Below, in pieces: positions 1 through 6,943 of a DNA stretch of 29,440 bases. How positions within the stretch are numbered: the stretch's first letter is position 1; each line of letters begins with the position of its first letter. The notes beneath the pieces are model-generated. The model had not been told where the DNA came from, searched no databases, and saw nothing but the letters and a program-made list of their open reading frames with translations. Source of the DNA: SpSt-583 sp034434015. Lineage in GTDB: Bacteria; Chloroflexota; Anaerolineae; Anaerolineales; UBA6663. The DNA lies in the NCBI GenBank assembly GCA_034434015.1, contig DAOUAB010000039.1, positions 1-29,440 of the forward strand, given 5' to 3'. Made by a program: the position numbers and the translations under genes.

Positions 1-933
1 GAGCACCTCCCAGGACGATTTCTGCACCGGCCGCACCTGCCAGAGCTGGATGCGGTCCGTCTCGCCGGAGATGGCCAGCGTATCGTGCTGGTCGAACGCG
101 AGCGCGTTGATCACGCCCAGCCGGGGGCGCAGGGTGGCCAGATGGTCCAGGCCGGGCCGGTACAACTCGACCTTGTCGCCGGCGCCGACGGCCAGCAGGC
201 CCCCGTCCGACGAGTAGGCCAGCCCGGCCGAGCTTTCGGGCAACTCGGCGAACTGGTCGCTCTCGAAGTCGCCGACGCGCCAGGTCTCCAGGCTGCCGTC
301 CTCGCTCAGGCAGGCCAGCTCCCGGCCATTGGGTGAGAAGGCCAGCTCCCAGGCCGAGGCCGCCAGTTCGATCTCGACCTCCGGATCGCCGGGCTGGCCG
401 AAGCGCCAGACGAAGACGCCGGGTTTTCCGTAGCCGCCGTCGCTGGACGTGCCGGCCGCCAGCCAGGCGCCGTCCGGGCTGAGGGCCAGCCGGTCCACGT
501 CGCCATCGCCGGCGCGGTATTCTTCCAGCAGCTCCGGCCGGGCGAGCCGGAGGCCCCCGGCCGCTGTGAGGACCTCCACGAACTCAATCCGATTGCCGAC
601 CGTGTCGCGACAGTAGAAGCGGCGCACGCCCTCGAGGGGGGCCTGAGCCTCCTCCACGGCATGTCCGTTGGCCGTGAGCATTTCGCGCACCGCGTCGAGG
701 TCCGCCACGCGGAAGGCCACATGGCGGCGCGCGCTGTCGTGGGCGGGATGGTCGTCGCTGCCGACGTGCAGCGGCAGGTTGCCGGTCTCGAACCAGACGC
801 CGCCCCGGCCCTGAAGCTGCGGCGGCTTGGGAATCTCGTGGAGGCCGAGCAGGCCGCCGTAGAACTCGCGCACGCGGTCTTCGCTGCCGCGCGGCGCCGA
901 GATCTGGATGTGATCGATGCCGAGGATGGTCAT
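1..933 (-). CDS. VOC (glyoxalase-fold) domain fused to WD40 beta-propeller, C-terminus cut by window edge
   Basis: The frame is open from the ATG at 933 to the edge (311 codons, no stop). Residues 1-121 form a vicinal-oxygen-chelate domain: GIDHIQI with H8, RHVAF with H71, and NRIEFVE with E117 give the usual His/His/Glu metal-site pattern. From about residue 145 the protein is made of WD40-like blades, seen as LALSPDGAWLAAG, LAFSPNGRELA, LAYSSDGGLLAVG and LAFDQHDTLAISG, each followed by a strand ending in a W or Y position such as IQLWQV. A VOC metalloenzyme or binding module joined to a propeller is unusual. Its substrate cannot be told. The ATG overlaps the stop of the upstream hydrolase gene by 4 nt (ATGA), so the two are probably translated together. 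The C-terminus and remaining blades lie outside the window. Confidence 0.85.
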   Translation of the reverse strand, partial: MTILGIDHIQISAPRGSEDRVREFYGGLLGLHEIPKPPQLQGRGGVWFETGNLPLHVGSDDHPAHDSARRHVAFRVADLDAVREMLTANGHAVEEAQAPLEGVRRFYCRDTVGNRIEFVEVLTAAGGLRLARPELLEEYRAGDGDVDRLALSPDGAWLAAGTSSDGGYGKPGVFVWRFGQPGDPEVEIELAASAWELAFSPNGRELACLSEDGSLETWRVGDFESDQFAELPESSAGLAYSSDGGLLAVGAGDKVELYRPGLDHLATLRPRLGVINALAFDQHDTLAISGETDRIQLWQVRPVQKSSWEVL

Positions 934-1895
934 GGTGATAACGAGGTGGTCAGGAACGACAACACCGCCGGCCGGACCTGGGCGGCGTGCGTGAACCAGG
1001 CCAGATGCCCGGCGTCTTCCAGGATCAGCAGGCGGGCGTTGGGGATCGTCATCGCGGCCCGGACGCCGAAATGAAAGGGGACCAACGGGTCGTGCGTGCC
1101 GTGGATCACCAGCGTCGGCGCCGTGATCTGGTTGAGCGGATACTCCGGCAACACCTCGGCCTGCACCCAATCGTTCAACAGGCCGGCGTGGCGGCGCGAG
1201 GCGTGCGGGACGGTCAACAGCCCGTCCAGGCCGCGGCGCGCGTCGGCGTCCCCCGCAATCAGGGCCAGATGTTCGGGCCGGACCCCGTTGATCTGCCGCC
1301 CGATCTCCGGCCAATGGGCGAGCGCCCACGCCGCGAAGTCGCTGGCCAGCAGCGTCTCGGCCGCCATCTGCGCGCCCAGGGACTGAAGGTAGCGGTGGGG
1401 CCGGGTGATGGCCGAGGCCAGGATCAGACCGCGGCACCGGTCGGGGTGGCGCAGCGCGAAGTTGACGGCCGTCATGCCGCCGGCCGAGAGCGCCAGGACG
1501 GCGGCGCGGTCAACGCCGAGCGCGTCCAGCAGGGCCGCGAACGTGTCGGCCTGCGCCTCGGGCGTGGCGTTGGCGGGCAGGGGGCTGCGCAGGTAGCCGA
1601 AACGGGAGGGCGCGATGAAACGCGCCTTCACGTCGCGCAAGACCTCGATGACGGACAGGCCCTGGTCGTACCCGCCGCCGCCGCCGTGGATCACGAGCAC
1701 GGCCGGGCCGGACCCGGCCTGCGCATATTCCACCGGGCCGCGCGCGGTGTCGATGACGTCGCTGCGCGCCATGAGCTGCGCCAGGGTCACCTGTTGGTCG
1801 CGCCGATAGGCCTGGGCCACCCGCCCGGCGATGACGGCGCCGGCCAGGCCGCCCAGGGCCGCCGAGGCGGCCAGCAGCACCGATTTGGATTTCAT
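930..1895 (-). CDS. alpha/beta hydrolase with N-terminal membrane anchor or signal
   Basis: Predicted protein of 321 aa from the ATG at 1895. A longer in-frame start at 1967 lies inside the upstream NUDIX gene and adds an unconvincing N-terminus. Residues about 5-25 are hydrophobic (a run rich in Leu, Ala and Gly after MKSKS) and look like a signal or anchor. The fold is shown by an HGGGGG oxyanion segment (70-75), the nucleophile elbow ALSAGG with S137, an Asp in GTHDP (D269) and a His in DAGHLAW (H297), giving a Ser-Asp-His triad. The elbow has Ala in place of the first Gly of GxSxG. The substrate is unknown. The start overlaps the NUDIX stop by 4 nt and the stop overlaps the VOC-WD40 start by 4 nt. 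Confidence 0.9.
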   Translation of the reverse strand: MKSKSVLLAASAALGGLAGAVIAGRVAQAYRRDQQVTLAQLMARSDVIDTARGPVEYAQAGSGPAVLVIHGGGGGYDQGLSVIEVLRDVKARFIAPSRFGYLRSPLPANATPEAQADTFAALLDALGVDRAAVLALSAGGMTAVNFALRHPDRCRGLILASAITRPHRYLQSLGAQMAAETLLASDFAAWALAHWPEIGRQINGVRPEHLALIAGDADARRGLDGLLTVPHASRRHAGLLNDWVQAEVLPEYPLNQITAPTLVIHGTHDPLVPFHFGVRAAMTIPNARLLILEDAGHLAWFTHAAQVRPAVLSFLTTSLSP

Positions 1896-2317
1896 GATAG
1901 CGCTCCTGTCACGGCCCCCAGCCAGCGATGCTGGCCGCCCGCCAGCGTCACACCCAGGTCGGCCCATCGGTACTCGAACACCATGCCCCGGTCCTCGCCC
2001 CGGCCCTGGACCACGTGCGTCCAGGCGTCGGGCAGCGCGCCCACGGCCTCCAGATGGAAGACGTGCCGAAGATTATCCCACTCCGCCTCGAAAGCCTCGG
2101 CCAGCTTGCCGATCAGGCGCAGTTGATCCGGCTTCAGCCCCGACTCTTCCTCCACTTCGCGCCACAGGGCCCGTTCCACCGGCTCGCCCGGCTCCACTGT
2201 GCCGGCCGGGACCTGGGCGCCGGCCTCCGGGAAGTCGCGATGGTCGAAGACCAGCACCTCGCGCCGGCCGCGGCGTTCGCGCGTGATATAAGCCAGTACC
2301 TTGTGCCGCATGCTCAT
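1892..2317 (-). CDS. NUDIX hydrolase
   Basis: The start is placed at the ATG at 2317 (MSMRHKVLAY); a second ATG at 2311 is equally possible. The length of about 141 aa fits a single NUDIX domain. The NUDIX box is perfect: G, five residues, E, seven residues, then REVEEESGL, matching Gx5Ex7REUxEExGU, which binds the divalent metal and cleaves nucleoside diphosphate-X bonds. The substrate cannot be deduced. It is the first gene of a minus-strand set (NUDIX, alpha/beta hydrolase, VOC-WD40) joined by two ATGA overlaps. The 5' side holds a short palindrome at 2323-2338 and a longer intergenic repeat at 2369-2390. Confidence 0.9.
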   Translation of the reverse strand: MSMRHKVLAYITRERRGRREVLVFDHRDFPEAGAQVPAGTVEPGEPVERALWREVEEESGLKPDQLRLIGKLAEAFEAEWDNLRHVFHLEAVGALPDAWTHVVQGRGEDRGMVFEYRWADLGVTLAGGQHRWLGAVTGALS

Positions 2318-2322
2318 GGACG

Positions 2323-2338
2323 AACGACCCAGGTCGTT
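2323..2338. promoter_or_regulatory. small palindrome just upstream of the NUDIX start
   Basis: AACGACC, two bases, then GGTCGTT: a perfect 7-bp inverted repeat ending 6 bases from the NUDIX ATG. It could be an operator or an mRNA hairpin affecting initiation. No function is proven. Confidence 0.35.
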
Positions 2339-2368
2339 TTTCGAATTTTGTGTAGTTTCCCGCCAGCA

Positions 2369-2390
2369 GGGGCGCACGGCCGTGCGCCCC
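2369..2390. repeat. palindromic intergenic repeat (REP-like)
   Basis: A perfect 22-bp palindrome: GGGGCGCACGG followed directly by its reverse complement. It sits in the 173-bp gap between the aminotransferase and the NUDIX gene. The same skeleton (GGGG, CG, two variable bases, CGG, mirrored) occurs at 8708-8730 inside aroA. From general knowledge, sequences of this shape are widespread intergenic repeats whose spurious translations contain HGRAP or NGRSP. Confidence 0.7.
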
Positions 2391-2490
2391 AACGCTTTTA
2401 CACAGGAATCGGGACATGGCCCGACCCCAGGACGGATGACGAAAGCCGGCTATGCCTGGAGGGACGTCGTCATGGGCCGGCCGTCCTTCG

Positions 2491-3798
2491 TCAGTTGACC
2501 AGCGCATCCAGTCCCTCCACGAGCCGCTCCGCGGCGCCCAGCGTCCGCTCCGGCGGCGTGGCGTATGAGAACCGGATCCAGTCCGCGCCGTACTCGGAGA
2601 AGTAGATGCCCGGGACCACGGCCACGCCGTGCTGTTCGGCCAGGTACTGGCCCAGCGGCTCGGTATCTGCCCAGCCCTTCGCCCGCAGCCACCGGCCGAC
2701 GTTGATGAAGGCGTAATAGCCTTTGCCCAGGATATGCTGGAAATTGTGCTTGGTCAAAAAATCCTTGAGCACCTGGCGGCTGGCGTTGGTCGGCGCCACG
2801 ATGCTGCGCGACGCCTTGTCGAACCCGATCTCGTACGCCGCCTGGGCGACGGCCAGCGAGAAGTAGCTCGGGATGACGGCGTGCGAGGCGCGGGCGACGA
2901 TGAACTTGATGACGTCTTCGGACGCGATCAGGTGACAGTTGCGCACGTTGGAGGCGCCCAGCGACTTGGTGATGCCATCCAGGAACATCAGGCGCGGCCG
3001 CTCGCCCGGCTCGAAGAGCCGGAGGAACCGGTTGAGGTCCATCGGCTGCTCGTCGGTCACGTAATGATACATCCAGTCGAACAGCACGAACGCCGCGCCG
3101 GCGGCCAGCGCGGCCCTGGCCAGGTCGGCCTGCTTCTCGACCGAGATCGTCAGGCCGGTGGGGTTGTCCGGGTTGGTGATAATCAGGCCGGCGATTTTGC
3201 GCCCGTCGCGGGCCGCAAACTCGACGCAGGCGCGCAGCGCATCCTCGGAGTAGGCCCAGCCCTCTTCCGGGCGGCCGGGGGCGAGCAGGACGTTGGCGCC
3301 CACGCCGTACGGGCCCCAGTTGTAGCTGATCCAGGGCACGCGCGAGACGACCACCAGGTCGCCCTGGCGGCCATGGCCGAGCGCGAGCATGGCGCTGTAG
3401 GCCTTCACGAGCGCGTCGCGGCCGCCCTGGGTGCCGATGACGTTGGCCGGGCCCAGGCCGGTGGCGGCGTCCAGTTTCCAGTACTTCTCAACCACGGTCT
3501 TGCGGTACGCCTCGGTGCCGAAGGGCATGTCGTAGGCCGTGCCGTGCTCGATCTGGAGCTGGGCGGCCCGCTCCAGGATCTCGCGCGGGACGCCGGGCAG
3601 GCTGGCGCCGCCGTCGCCCTGGGAGGCGTCGTAGGTCTGGCCGGCGGGGTGTGCCTGCTTGTAGACGGCCAGGCTCTTGTTGATCAGGAACATGCGCGAG
3701 GCCGGGATGGGCGCCATCTGAGCCAGATGCGCGCTGACGGGGATCAGGTTTCCGGCCGGCAGGTTGTAGGCGGGGGTGTCGGGTGAAGCGAGCGACAT
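2491..3798 (-). CDS. PLP-dependent class I/II aminotransferase
   Basis: Predicted cytoplasmic enzyme of 435 aa from the ATG at 3798. An in-frame ATG at 3876 would read through the leader hairpin, so it is rejected. Fold-type I marks are NPDNPTG (the substrate and cofactor loop), an Asp and Tyr in FDWMYHY, and the Schiff-base lysine in DGITKSLGAS. The C-terminus carries RFSYATP, where the Arg would bind the substrate carboxylate. The exact amino-acid substrate is not clear. The gene is divergent from the aro operon, with only about 60 bp between the two promoters, which hints at, but does not prove, a role linked to amino-acid synthesis. The upstream region contains a candidate attenuator (short ORF and hairpin). 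Confidence 0.88.
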   Translation of the reverse strand: MSLASPDTPAYNLPAGNLIPVSAHLAQMAPIPASRMFLINKSLAVYKQAHPAGQTYDASQGDGGASLPGVPREILERAAQLQIEHGTAYDMPFGTEAYRKTVVEKYWKLDAATGLGPANVIGTQGGRDALVKAYSAMLALGHGRQGDLVVVSRVPWISYNWGPYGVGANVLLAPGRPEEGWAYSEDALRACVEFAARDGRKIAGLIITNPDNPTGLTISVEKQADLARAALAAGAAFVLFDWMYHYVTDEQPMDLNRFLRLFEPGERPRLMFLDGITKSLGASNVRNCHLIASEDVIKFIVARASHAVIPSYFSLAVAQAAYEIGFDKASRSIVAPTNASRQVLKDFLTKHNFQHILGKGYYAFINVGRWLRAKGWADTEPLGQYLAEQHGVAVVPGIYFSEYGADWIRFSYATPPERTLGAAERLVEGLDALVN

Positions 3799-3817
3799 GG
3801 GGAGGTCCTTTTCAACC

Positions 3818-3843
3818 AAAAGCCCCGGCAGGGTTGCCGGGGC
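3818..3843 (-). terminator. leader terminator hairpin before the aminotransferase (candidate attenuator)
   Basis: Read on the minus strand: GCCCCGGCA, loop ACCC, TGCCGGGGC, a perfect 9-bp stem, then TTTTGG. It ends about 20 nt before the aminotransferase ATG and follows the stop codon of the 15-residue leader ORF. The T-tract is short (four T), so termination may be partial. Confidence 0.6.
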
Positions 3844-3879
3844 CATGGTCTGCGAACTGGCGAGCCGCACCGACACACC

Positions 3880-3927
3880 CTACCGTGGGCAGGCGCTGGT
3901 GGTCAGGGTGCGGTTCAGACGGAACAT
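3880..3927 (-). CDS. short leader peptide upstream of the aminotransferase (candidate)
   Basis: ATG to TAG, 15 codons, MFRLNRTLTTSACPR. It starts 6 nt after a well-formed -10 (TAAACT), so the ATG would be at or next to the transcription start. The stop is followed by a terminator-like hairpin. Codons 5-7 contain CCGCACC (3913-3907), which can pair perfectly with GGTGCGG (3871-3865) just after the stop, like the 1:2 stem of classical attenuators. There are three Thr codons but no strong enrichment for one amino acid, so the signal sensed is unclear. Confidence 0.45.
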   Translation of the reverse strand: MFRLNRTLTTSACPR

Positions 3928-3933
3928 ACCGGG

Positions 3934-3962
3934 AGTTTAGCACGGGCATGGCGGCCGGTCAA
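3934..3962 (-). promoter_or_regulatory. sigma70-type promoter for the aminotransferase unit
   Basis: On the minus strand, TTGACC (3962-3957), a 17-nt spacer, then TAAACT (3939-3934), preceded by GTGC (extended -10 context GTGCTAAACT). The first ATG follows after 6 nt, which predicts a leaderless 5' end for the short ORF. Confidence 0.7.
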
Positions 3963-4022
3963 CGGAAAAACGCGGCCGCTGGAATTGTGCAAACTGCTCA
4001 CCGTTTTGGGGGCGGCCGGCGC

Positions 4023-4052
4023 TTGACTTGGAACGCCGAACTGTGCTACCGT
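4023..4052 (+). promoter_or_regulatory. sigma70-type promoter of the aro operon
   Basis: TTGACT (4023-4028), an 18-nt spacer, then TACCGT (4047-4052) in the context TGTGCTACCGT. Seven nt later comes the ATG of the aromatic leader peptide (4060). The -10 is not a strong consensus match, but the -35, the spacing and the GTGC extension agree with the other promoters in the window. Confidence 0.65.
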
Positions 4053-4059
4053 ATCGCCA

Positions 4060-4137
4060 ATGAAATTCTGGCGGCGCTTCTACTTTTATGCGTTCTATTT
4101 TACCGGCTGCACCGCCACAGCCGTTGCCCGCGTTTGA
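4060..4137 (+). CDS. aromatic-amino-acid leader peptide (attenuator) of the aro operon
   Basis: A 25-codon ORF ending in TGA. It begins MKFWRRFYFYAFYF and ends TGCTATAVARV. Nine of the first 14 residues are aromatic: Phe at 3, 7, 9, 12 and 14, Tyr at 8, 10 and 13, Trp at 4. It is followed by a terminator hairpin with T-tracts and then by aroH and aroF, the committed steps of aromatic amino-acid synthesis. This is the pattern of ribosome-mediated attenuation (known from trp, phe and his leaders). Codons 6-8 contain CGCTTCTAC (4075-4083), which pairs perfectly over 9 bp with GTAGAAGCG (4138-4146) right after the stop. No Shine-Dalgarno is visible; the ATG is 7 nt from the -10, so translation is probably leaderless. 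Confidence 0.8.
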   Translation: MKFWRRFYFYAFYFTGCTATAVARV

Positions 4138-4167
4138 GTAGAAGCGACGACCCGCCTGACACTCTCT

Positions 4168-4200
4168 ACCGCGAAGCAATGGGCTTCGCGGTTTTGTTTT
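4168..4200 (+). terminator. attenuator terminator before aroH
   Basis: CCGCGAAGC (4169-4177), a 5-nt loop, then GCTTCGCGG (4183-4191), a perfect 9-bp stem extended by one A-T pair, followed by TTTTGTTTT (4192-4200). It lies between the aromatic leader peptide and aroH, so it should reduce transcription of the operon unless an alternative structure forms. The competing antiterminator is not obvious by eye: the best candidates are GAAGC (4141-4145) against GCTTC of the 3' arm, or GTAGA (4138-4142) against TCTAC (4165-4169), each only 5 bp. Confidence 0.8.
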
Positions 4201-4222
4201 CGGAACGGGGAGGAGACGGACC

Positions 4223-4672
4223 ATGCCGGTGCGCGGGATCCGGGGAGCCGTGGTCGCGGACGCCAACACGCCGGACGCCATTCGAGCGGCGACCGGGGTG
4301 CTGCTGCGGGCGCTGACGGACGCCAACGGGGTCGATCCGGCCGACATCGCCAGCATTTTCTTCACGGCCACGCCGGACCTGAACGCCGAGTACCCGGCGG
4401 CGGCGGCGCGTGAGCTGGGCTGGCACGAGGCGGCCCTGATGTGCGCGCAGGAGATTGCGCTGCCCGGCGGACTGCCGGGCTGTATCCGGGTGCTGATCCA
4501 CTGGAACACCGACAAGCGCCCCGACGAAATTCAACACCTGTACCTGGGCGCCGCCGCCCAGTTGCGGCCGGACCGCGCGGCCCCCGCCCGCCTCTTCCCC
4601 CAGCGTGAAACGATCGGGGAGGCCCGGGACGGGGGCCGCGCCCCTCAGTCAGCTTCGGAGGTTGCCTCATGA
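4223..4672 (+). CDS. aroH: monofunctional chorismate mutase, AroH type
   Basis: Converts chorismate to prephenate, the branch to Phe and Tyr. The 149-aa protein resembles the Bacillus AroH fold rather than the AroQ helical type. Residues that match the known active site are R7 in RGIRGA, C74 and E77 in CAQE, R89 in CIRV, Y107 in LYLG and R115 in LRPD. SATPDL-like and TGGL-like stretches of the family appear as TATPDLNAEYP and LPGGLPGCIRV. The last 30 residues (from about 119) extend past the usual end and look unstructured. A good ribosome site (GGGGAGGAG) precedes the ATG by 9 nt. Its TGA overlaps the next ATG (ATGA), so aroF is translationally coupled. Confidence 0.95.
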   Translation: MPVRGIRGAVVADANTPDAIRAATGVLLRALTDANGVDPADIASIFFTATPDLNAEYPAAAARELGWHEAALMCAQEIALPGGLPGCIRVLIHWNTDKRPDEIQHLYLGAAAQLRPDRAAPARLFPQRETIGEARDGGRAPQSASEVAS

Positions 4673-5679
4673 TCATCGTCATGCAGCACCGGGCTACCGC
4701 CGCGCAGATCGCGGCCGTGGTCGCCCGCGTGGAAAGCGTCGGCTACCGCGCCAGCCTGATCAAGGGCGAGGAGCGCACCATCATCGGCGTCATCGGCGAC
4801 GACCGCCCGATTGACCGGGCGCAGTTTGAGACCCTGGACGGCGTGGACAAGACCATGCCGGTGCTTAAGCCGTTCAAGCTGGCCTCGCGCGACATGCACC
4901 CGCTGGACACGCATATCCCCCTGAACGGCACGCCGATCGGGGCCGAGCGCATCGCGGTCATCGCCGGGCCGTGCTCGGTGGAGGGCCGGACGCAGATCAT
5001 CGAGGCCGCCCACGCCGTGAAGGCGGCCGGGGCGACGGCGCTGCGCGGCGGGGCCTTCAAGCCGCGCACCTCGCCCTACAGCTTCCAGGGCCTGGGCGAG
5101 GCAGGTCTGCAATTCCTGGCGGAGGCCCGCGCGGCCACCGGTCTGCCGGTGGTGACCGAGGCGATGTCGCCGGAGCAGGTGCCGCTGGTGGCGAAGTACG
5201 CGGACGTCATCCAGATCGGCGCCCGCAACATGCAGAACTACGACCTGCTGCGGGCGGCCGGCAAGGCCGACAAGCCGGTGCTGCTTAAGCGCGGCATGAT
5301 GTCCACCATCGAGGAACTGCTCATGTCGGCTGAGTACATCCTGGCCGGCGGCAATGCGCGCGTGATGCTGTGCGAGCGCGGCATCCGCACTTTCGAGAAG
5401 TACACGCGCAACACCACCGACATCAACGCCATCCCGGTCATCAAGCACTTGACGCACCTGCCCGTGCTCCTGGACCCCAGCCACGGCACCGGGAAGTGGG
5501 AGTATGTGACGGCCGTGGCGCGGGCCGGCATCGCGGCCGGGGCCGACGGCCTGATCGTGGAGGTCCACCCCGATCCGAGCCAGGCGCTGTCGGACGGCGC
5601 GCAATCGCTGAAGCCGGAGAAGTTCGCCCAGCTCGTGCGGGAATGCCGCCAGGTGGCGGAGGCGATTGGCCGATGTTGA
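4669..5679 (+). CDS. aroF: 3-deoxy-7-phosphoheptulonate (DAHP) synthase, copy 1
   Basis: Joins phosphoenolpyruvate and erythrose 4-phosphate in the first shikimate step. The 336-aa protein is the type I-beta form: an N-terminal ferredoxin-like regulatory domain (about 1-70, IIVMQHRATAAQIAAVV through GVIGDDRP) precedes the TIM barrel. Barrel motifs are AGPCSVE, LRGGAFKPRTSPYSFQG, TEAM, QIGARNMQNY, LLKRGMMSTIEE, CERGIRTFEKYTRNT, DPSHGTGK and EVHPDP. The N-terminal domain in relatives mediates feedback inhibition. It overlaps aroH by 4 nt and is followed after 79 nt by a second, closely related copy. Confidence 0.95.
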   Translation: MIIVMQHRATAAQIAAVVARVESVGYRASLIKGEERTIIGVIGDDRPIDRAQFETLDGVDKTMPVLKPFKLASRDMHPLDTHIPLNGTPIGAERIAVIAGPCSVEGRTQIIEAAHAVKAAGATALRGGAFKPRTSPYSFQGLGEAGLQFLAEARAATGLPVVTEAMSPEQVPLVAKYADVIQIGARNMQNYDLLRAAGKADKPVLLKRGMMSTIEELLMSAEYILAGGNARVMLCERGIRTFEKYTRNTTDINAIPVIKHLTHLPVLLDPSHGTGKWEYVTAVARAGIAAGADGLIVEVHPDPSQALSDGAQSLKPEKFAQLVRECRQVAEAIGRC

Positions 5680-5758
5680 CGAAGGACGCACGACGACCGC
5701 CGGTCCGGAGGCGCCCGCTTCCCTCCCCGGTCATCCGCCCCTCGTCGGAGTGAAAGCC

Positions 5759-6772
5759 ATGATCATCGTCATGCAACCCCACGCCAGCGCCGAACAGATT
5801 GCGGCCGTGGTCGCCAAGGTTGAGGCGCGCGGGTACCGCGTCCATCTCTCCCAGGGCGAGGAGCGCACCATCATCGGCGTCATCGGCGACGACCGCCCGA
5901 TTGACAAACAGCAGTTCGAGGCGCTGGACGGCGTGGAGAAGACGGTGCCCATCCTCAAACCCTTCAAACTGGCCTCGCGCGACATGCACCCGTCGGACTC
6001 GCTGGTCCCGCTGGACGGCCTCAAGGTCGGCGGCCCGCGCCTGGCCCTGATCGCCGGGCCGTGTTCGGTCGAGAGCCGGTCGCAGATCCTGGAGACGGCC
6101 CTGGCCGTGAAGGCGGCCGGGGCGACGGCGCTGCGCGGCGGGGCCTTCAAGCCGCGCACCTCGCCCTACAGCTTCCAGGGGATGGGGGAGGAGGGCCTGC
6201 AACTGCTGGCCGAGGCCCGCAACGTCACCGGCCTGCCGGTGGTGACCGAGGCGATGTCCGAGGAGCAGGTGAAACTGGTGGCGCGCTACGCCGACGTGAT
6301 CCAGATCGGCGCCCGCAATATGCAGAACTACACCCTGCTCAACGCCGTCGGCCGGTCCGGTCGGCCGGCGCTGCTCAAGCGCGGCATGATGTCCACCATC
6401 GAGGAGCTGCTTATGTCGGCCGAGTACATCATGGCGCAGGGCAACCAGCGCGTGATGTTGTGCGAGCGCGGCATCCGCACTTTCGAGAAGTACACGCGCA
6501 ACACCACTGACATCAACGCCGTGCCGGTGCTGAAACAGCTCACCCACCTGCCCGTGCTGCTGGACCCCAGCCACAGCACCGGGAAGTGGGAGTATGTGAT
6601 CGCCATCGCCAAAGCCGCCATTGCGGCCGGCGCGGATGGATTAATCGTCGAGGTGCACCCCAACCCGGCTGAGGCGCTCTCGGATGGCGCCCAGTCGCTT
6701 AAGCCCGAGAAATTCGCCCAGTTGGTCCGCGAGGTCCGCAAGATTGCGGAGGCGGTCGGGAGGGAATGCTGA
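5759..6772 (+). CDS. aroF: DAHP synthase, copy 2
   Basis: Tandem paralogue of the preceding gene, 337 aa, with the same N-terminal regulatory domain and barrel motifs (AGPCSVES, GAFKPRTSPYSFQG, QIGARNMQNY, KRGMMSTIEELLMSAEY, DPSHSTGK, EVHPNP). The start at 5759 is chosen because MIIVMQPHAS aligns with the first copy and a GGAG lies about 9 nt upstream; an in-frame ATG at 5666 would add a non-homologous tail overlapping copy 1. The two differ mostly at the regulatory domain and at surface positions, so they may respond to different effectors. Blocks of perfect DNA identity (5014-5090 with 6104-6180, 77 bp) point to recent duplication or gene conversion. Confidence 0.95.
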   Translation: MIIVMQPHASAEQIAAVVAKVEARGYRVHLSQGEERTIIGVIGDDRPIDKQQFEALDGVEKTVPILKPFKLASRDMHPSDSLVPLDGLKVGGPRLALIAGPCSVESRSQILETALAVKAAGATALRGGAFKPRTSPYSFQGMGEEGLQLLAEARNVTGLPVVTEAMSEEQVKLVARYADVIQIGARNMQNYTLLNAVGRSGRPALLKRGMMSTIEELLMSAEYIMAQGNQRVMLCERGIRTFEKYTRNTTDINAVPVLKQLTHLPVLLDPSHSTGKWEYVIAIAKAAIAAGADGLIVEVHPNPAEALSDGAQSLKPEKFAQLVREVRKIAEAVGREC

Positions 6773-6787
6773 GGCAGACAGCCGACA

Positions 6788-6942
6788 GCAGAGAGCAGAC
6801 CGCAGACGACCGATAACGGATAACAGACCAATCGGCCTGGGGATGAGCAAAAGCCGCGCCGTTTGAGCGTATAATTTCCTGGACCGAGGCGACGCCCGTT
6901 TCCGTGACGTCGGTGATCTGTAATCTGCCCTCTGTTCTCTGC
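6788..6942. repeat. intergenic stretch bounded by a near-perfect inverted repeat
   Basis: GCAGAGAGCAGA (6788-6799) and TCTGTTCTCTGC (6931-6942) are complementary at 11 of 12 positions. The left part is purine-rich and repetitive, and includes two GATAAC copies. It separates aroF copy 2 from tyrA and contains the tyrA -10 candidate. A mobile or slippage-derived intergenic repeat is possible; nothing coding is seen. Confidence 0.35.
6870..6875 (+). promoter_or_regulatory. candidate -10 box upstream of tyrA
   Basis: A perfect TATAAT 69 bp before the tyrA ATG. No good -35 is seen at 16-18 nt upstream. It suggests a second promoter for tyrA-aroA-aroE-aroC-aroKB, independent of the attenuator. Confidence 0.4.
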
Positions 6943-6943
6943 C

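Noticed and set aside
987..2126. Long plus-strand open frames opposite the hydrolase and NUDIX genes
   Set aside because: They mirror minus-strand genes with clear catalytic motifs; they are open only because of the high GC content.
3844..3900. T-box riboswitch upstream of the aminotransferase (AGGGTGTGTCGGTGCGG on the minus strand resembles AGGGTGGNACCGCG)
   Set aside because: The match is partial, there is no stem I or specifier loop room between the promoter and this site, and a short ORF explains the region better.
4645..6574. Long minus-strand open frames opposite the two aroF genes
   Set aside because: Antisense shadows rich in His, Arg, Gly and Asp; the plus-strand frames encode complete DAHP synthases.
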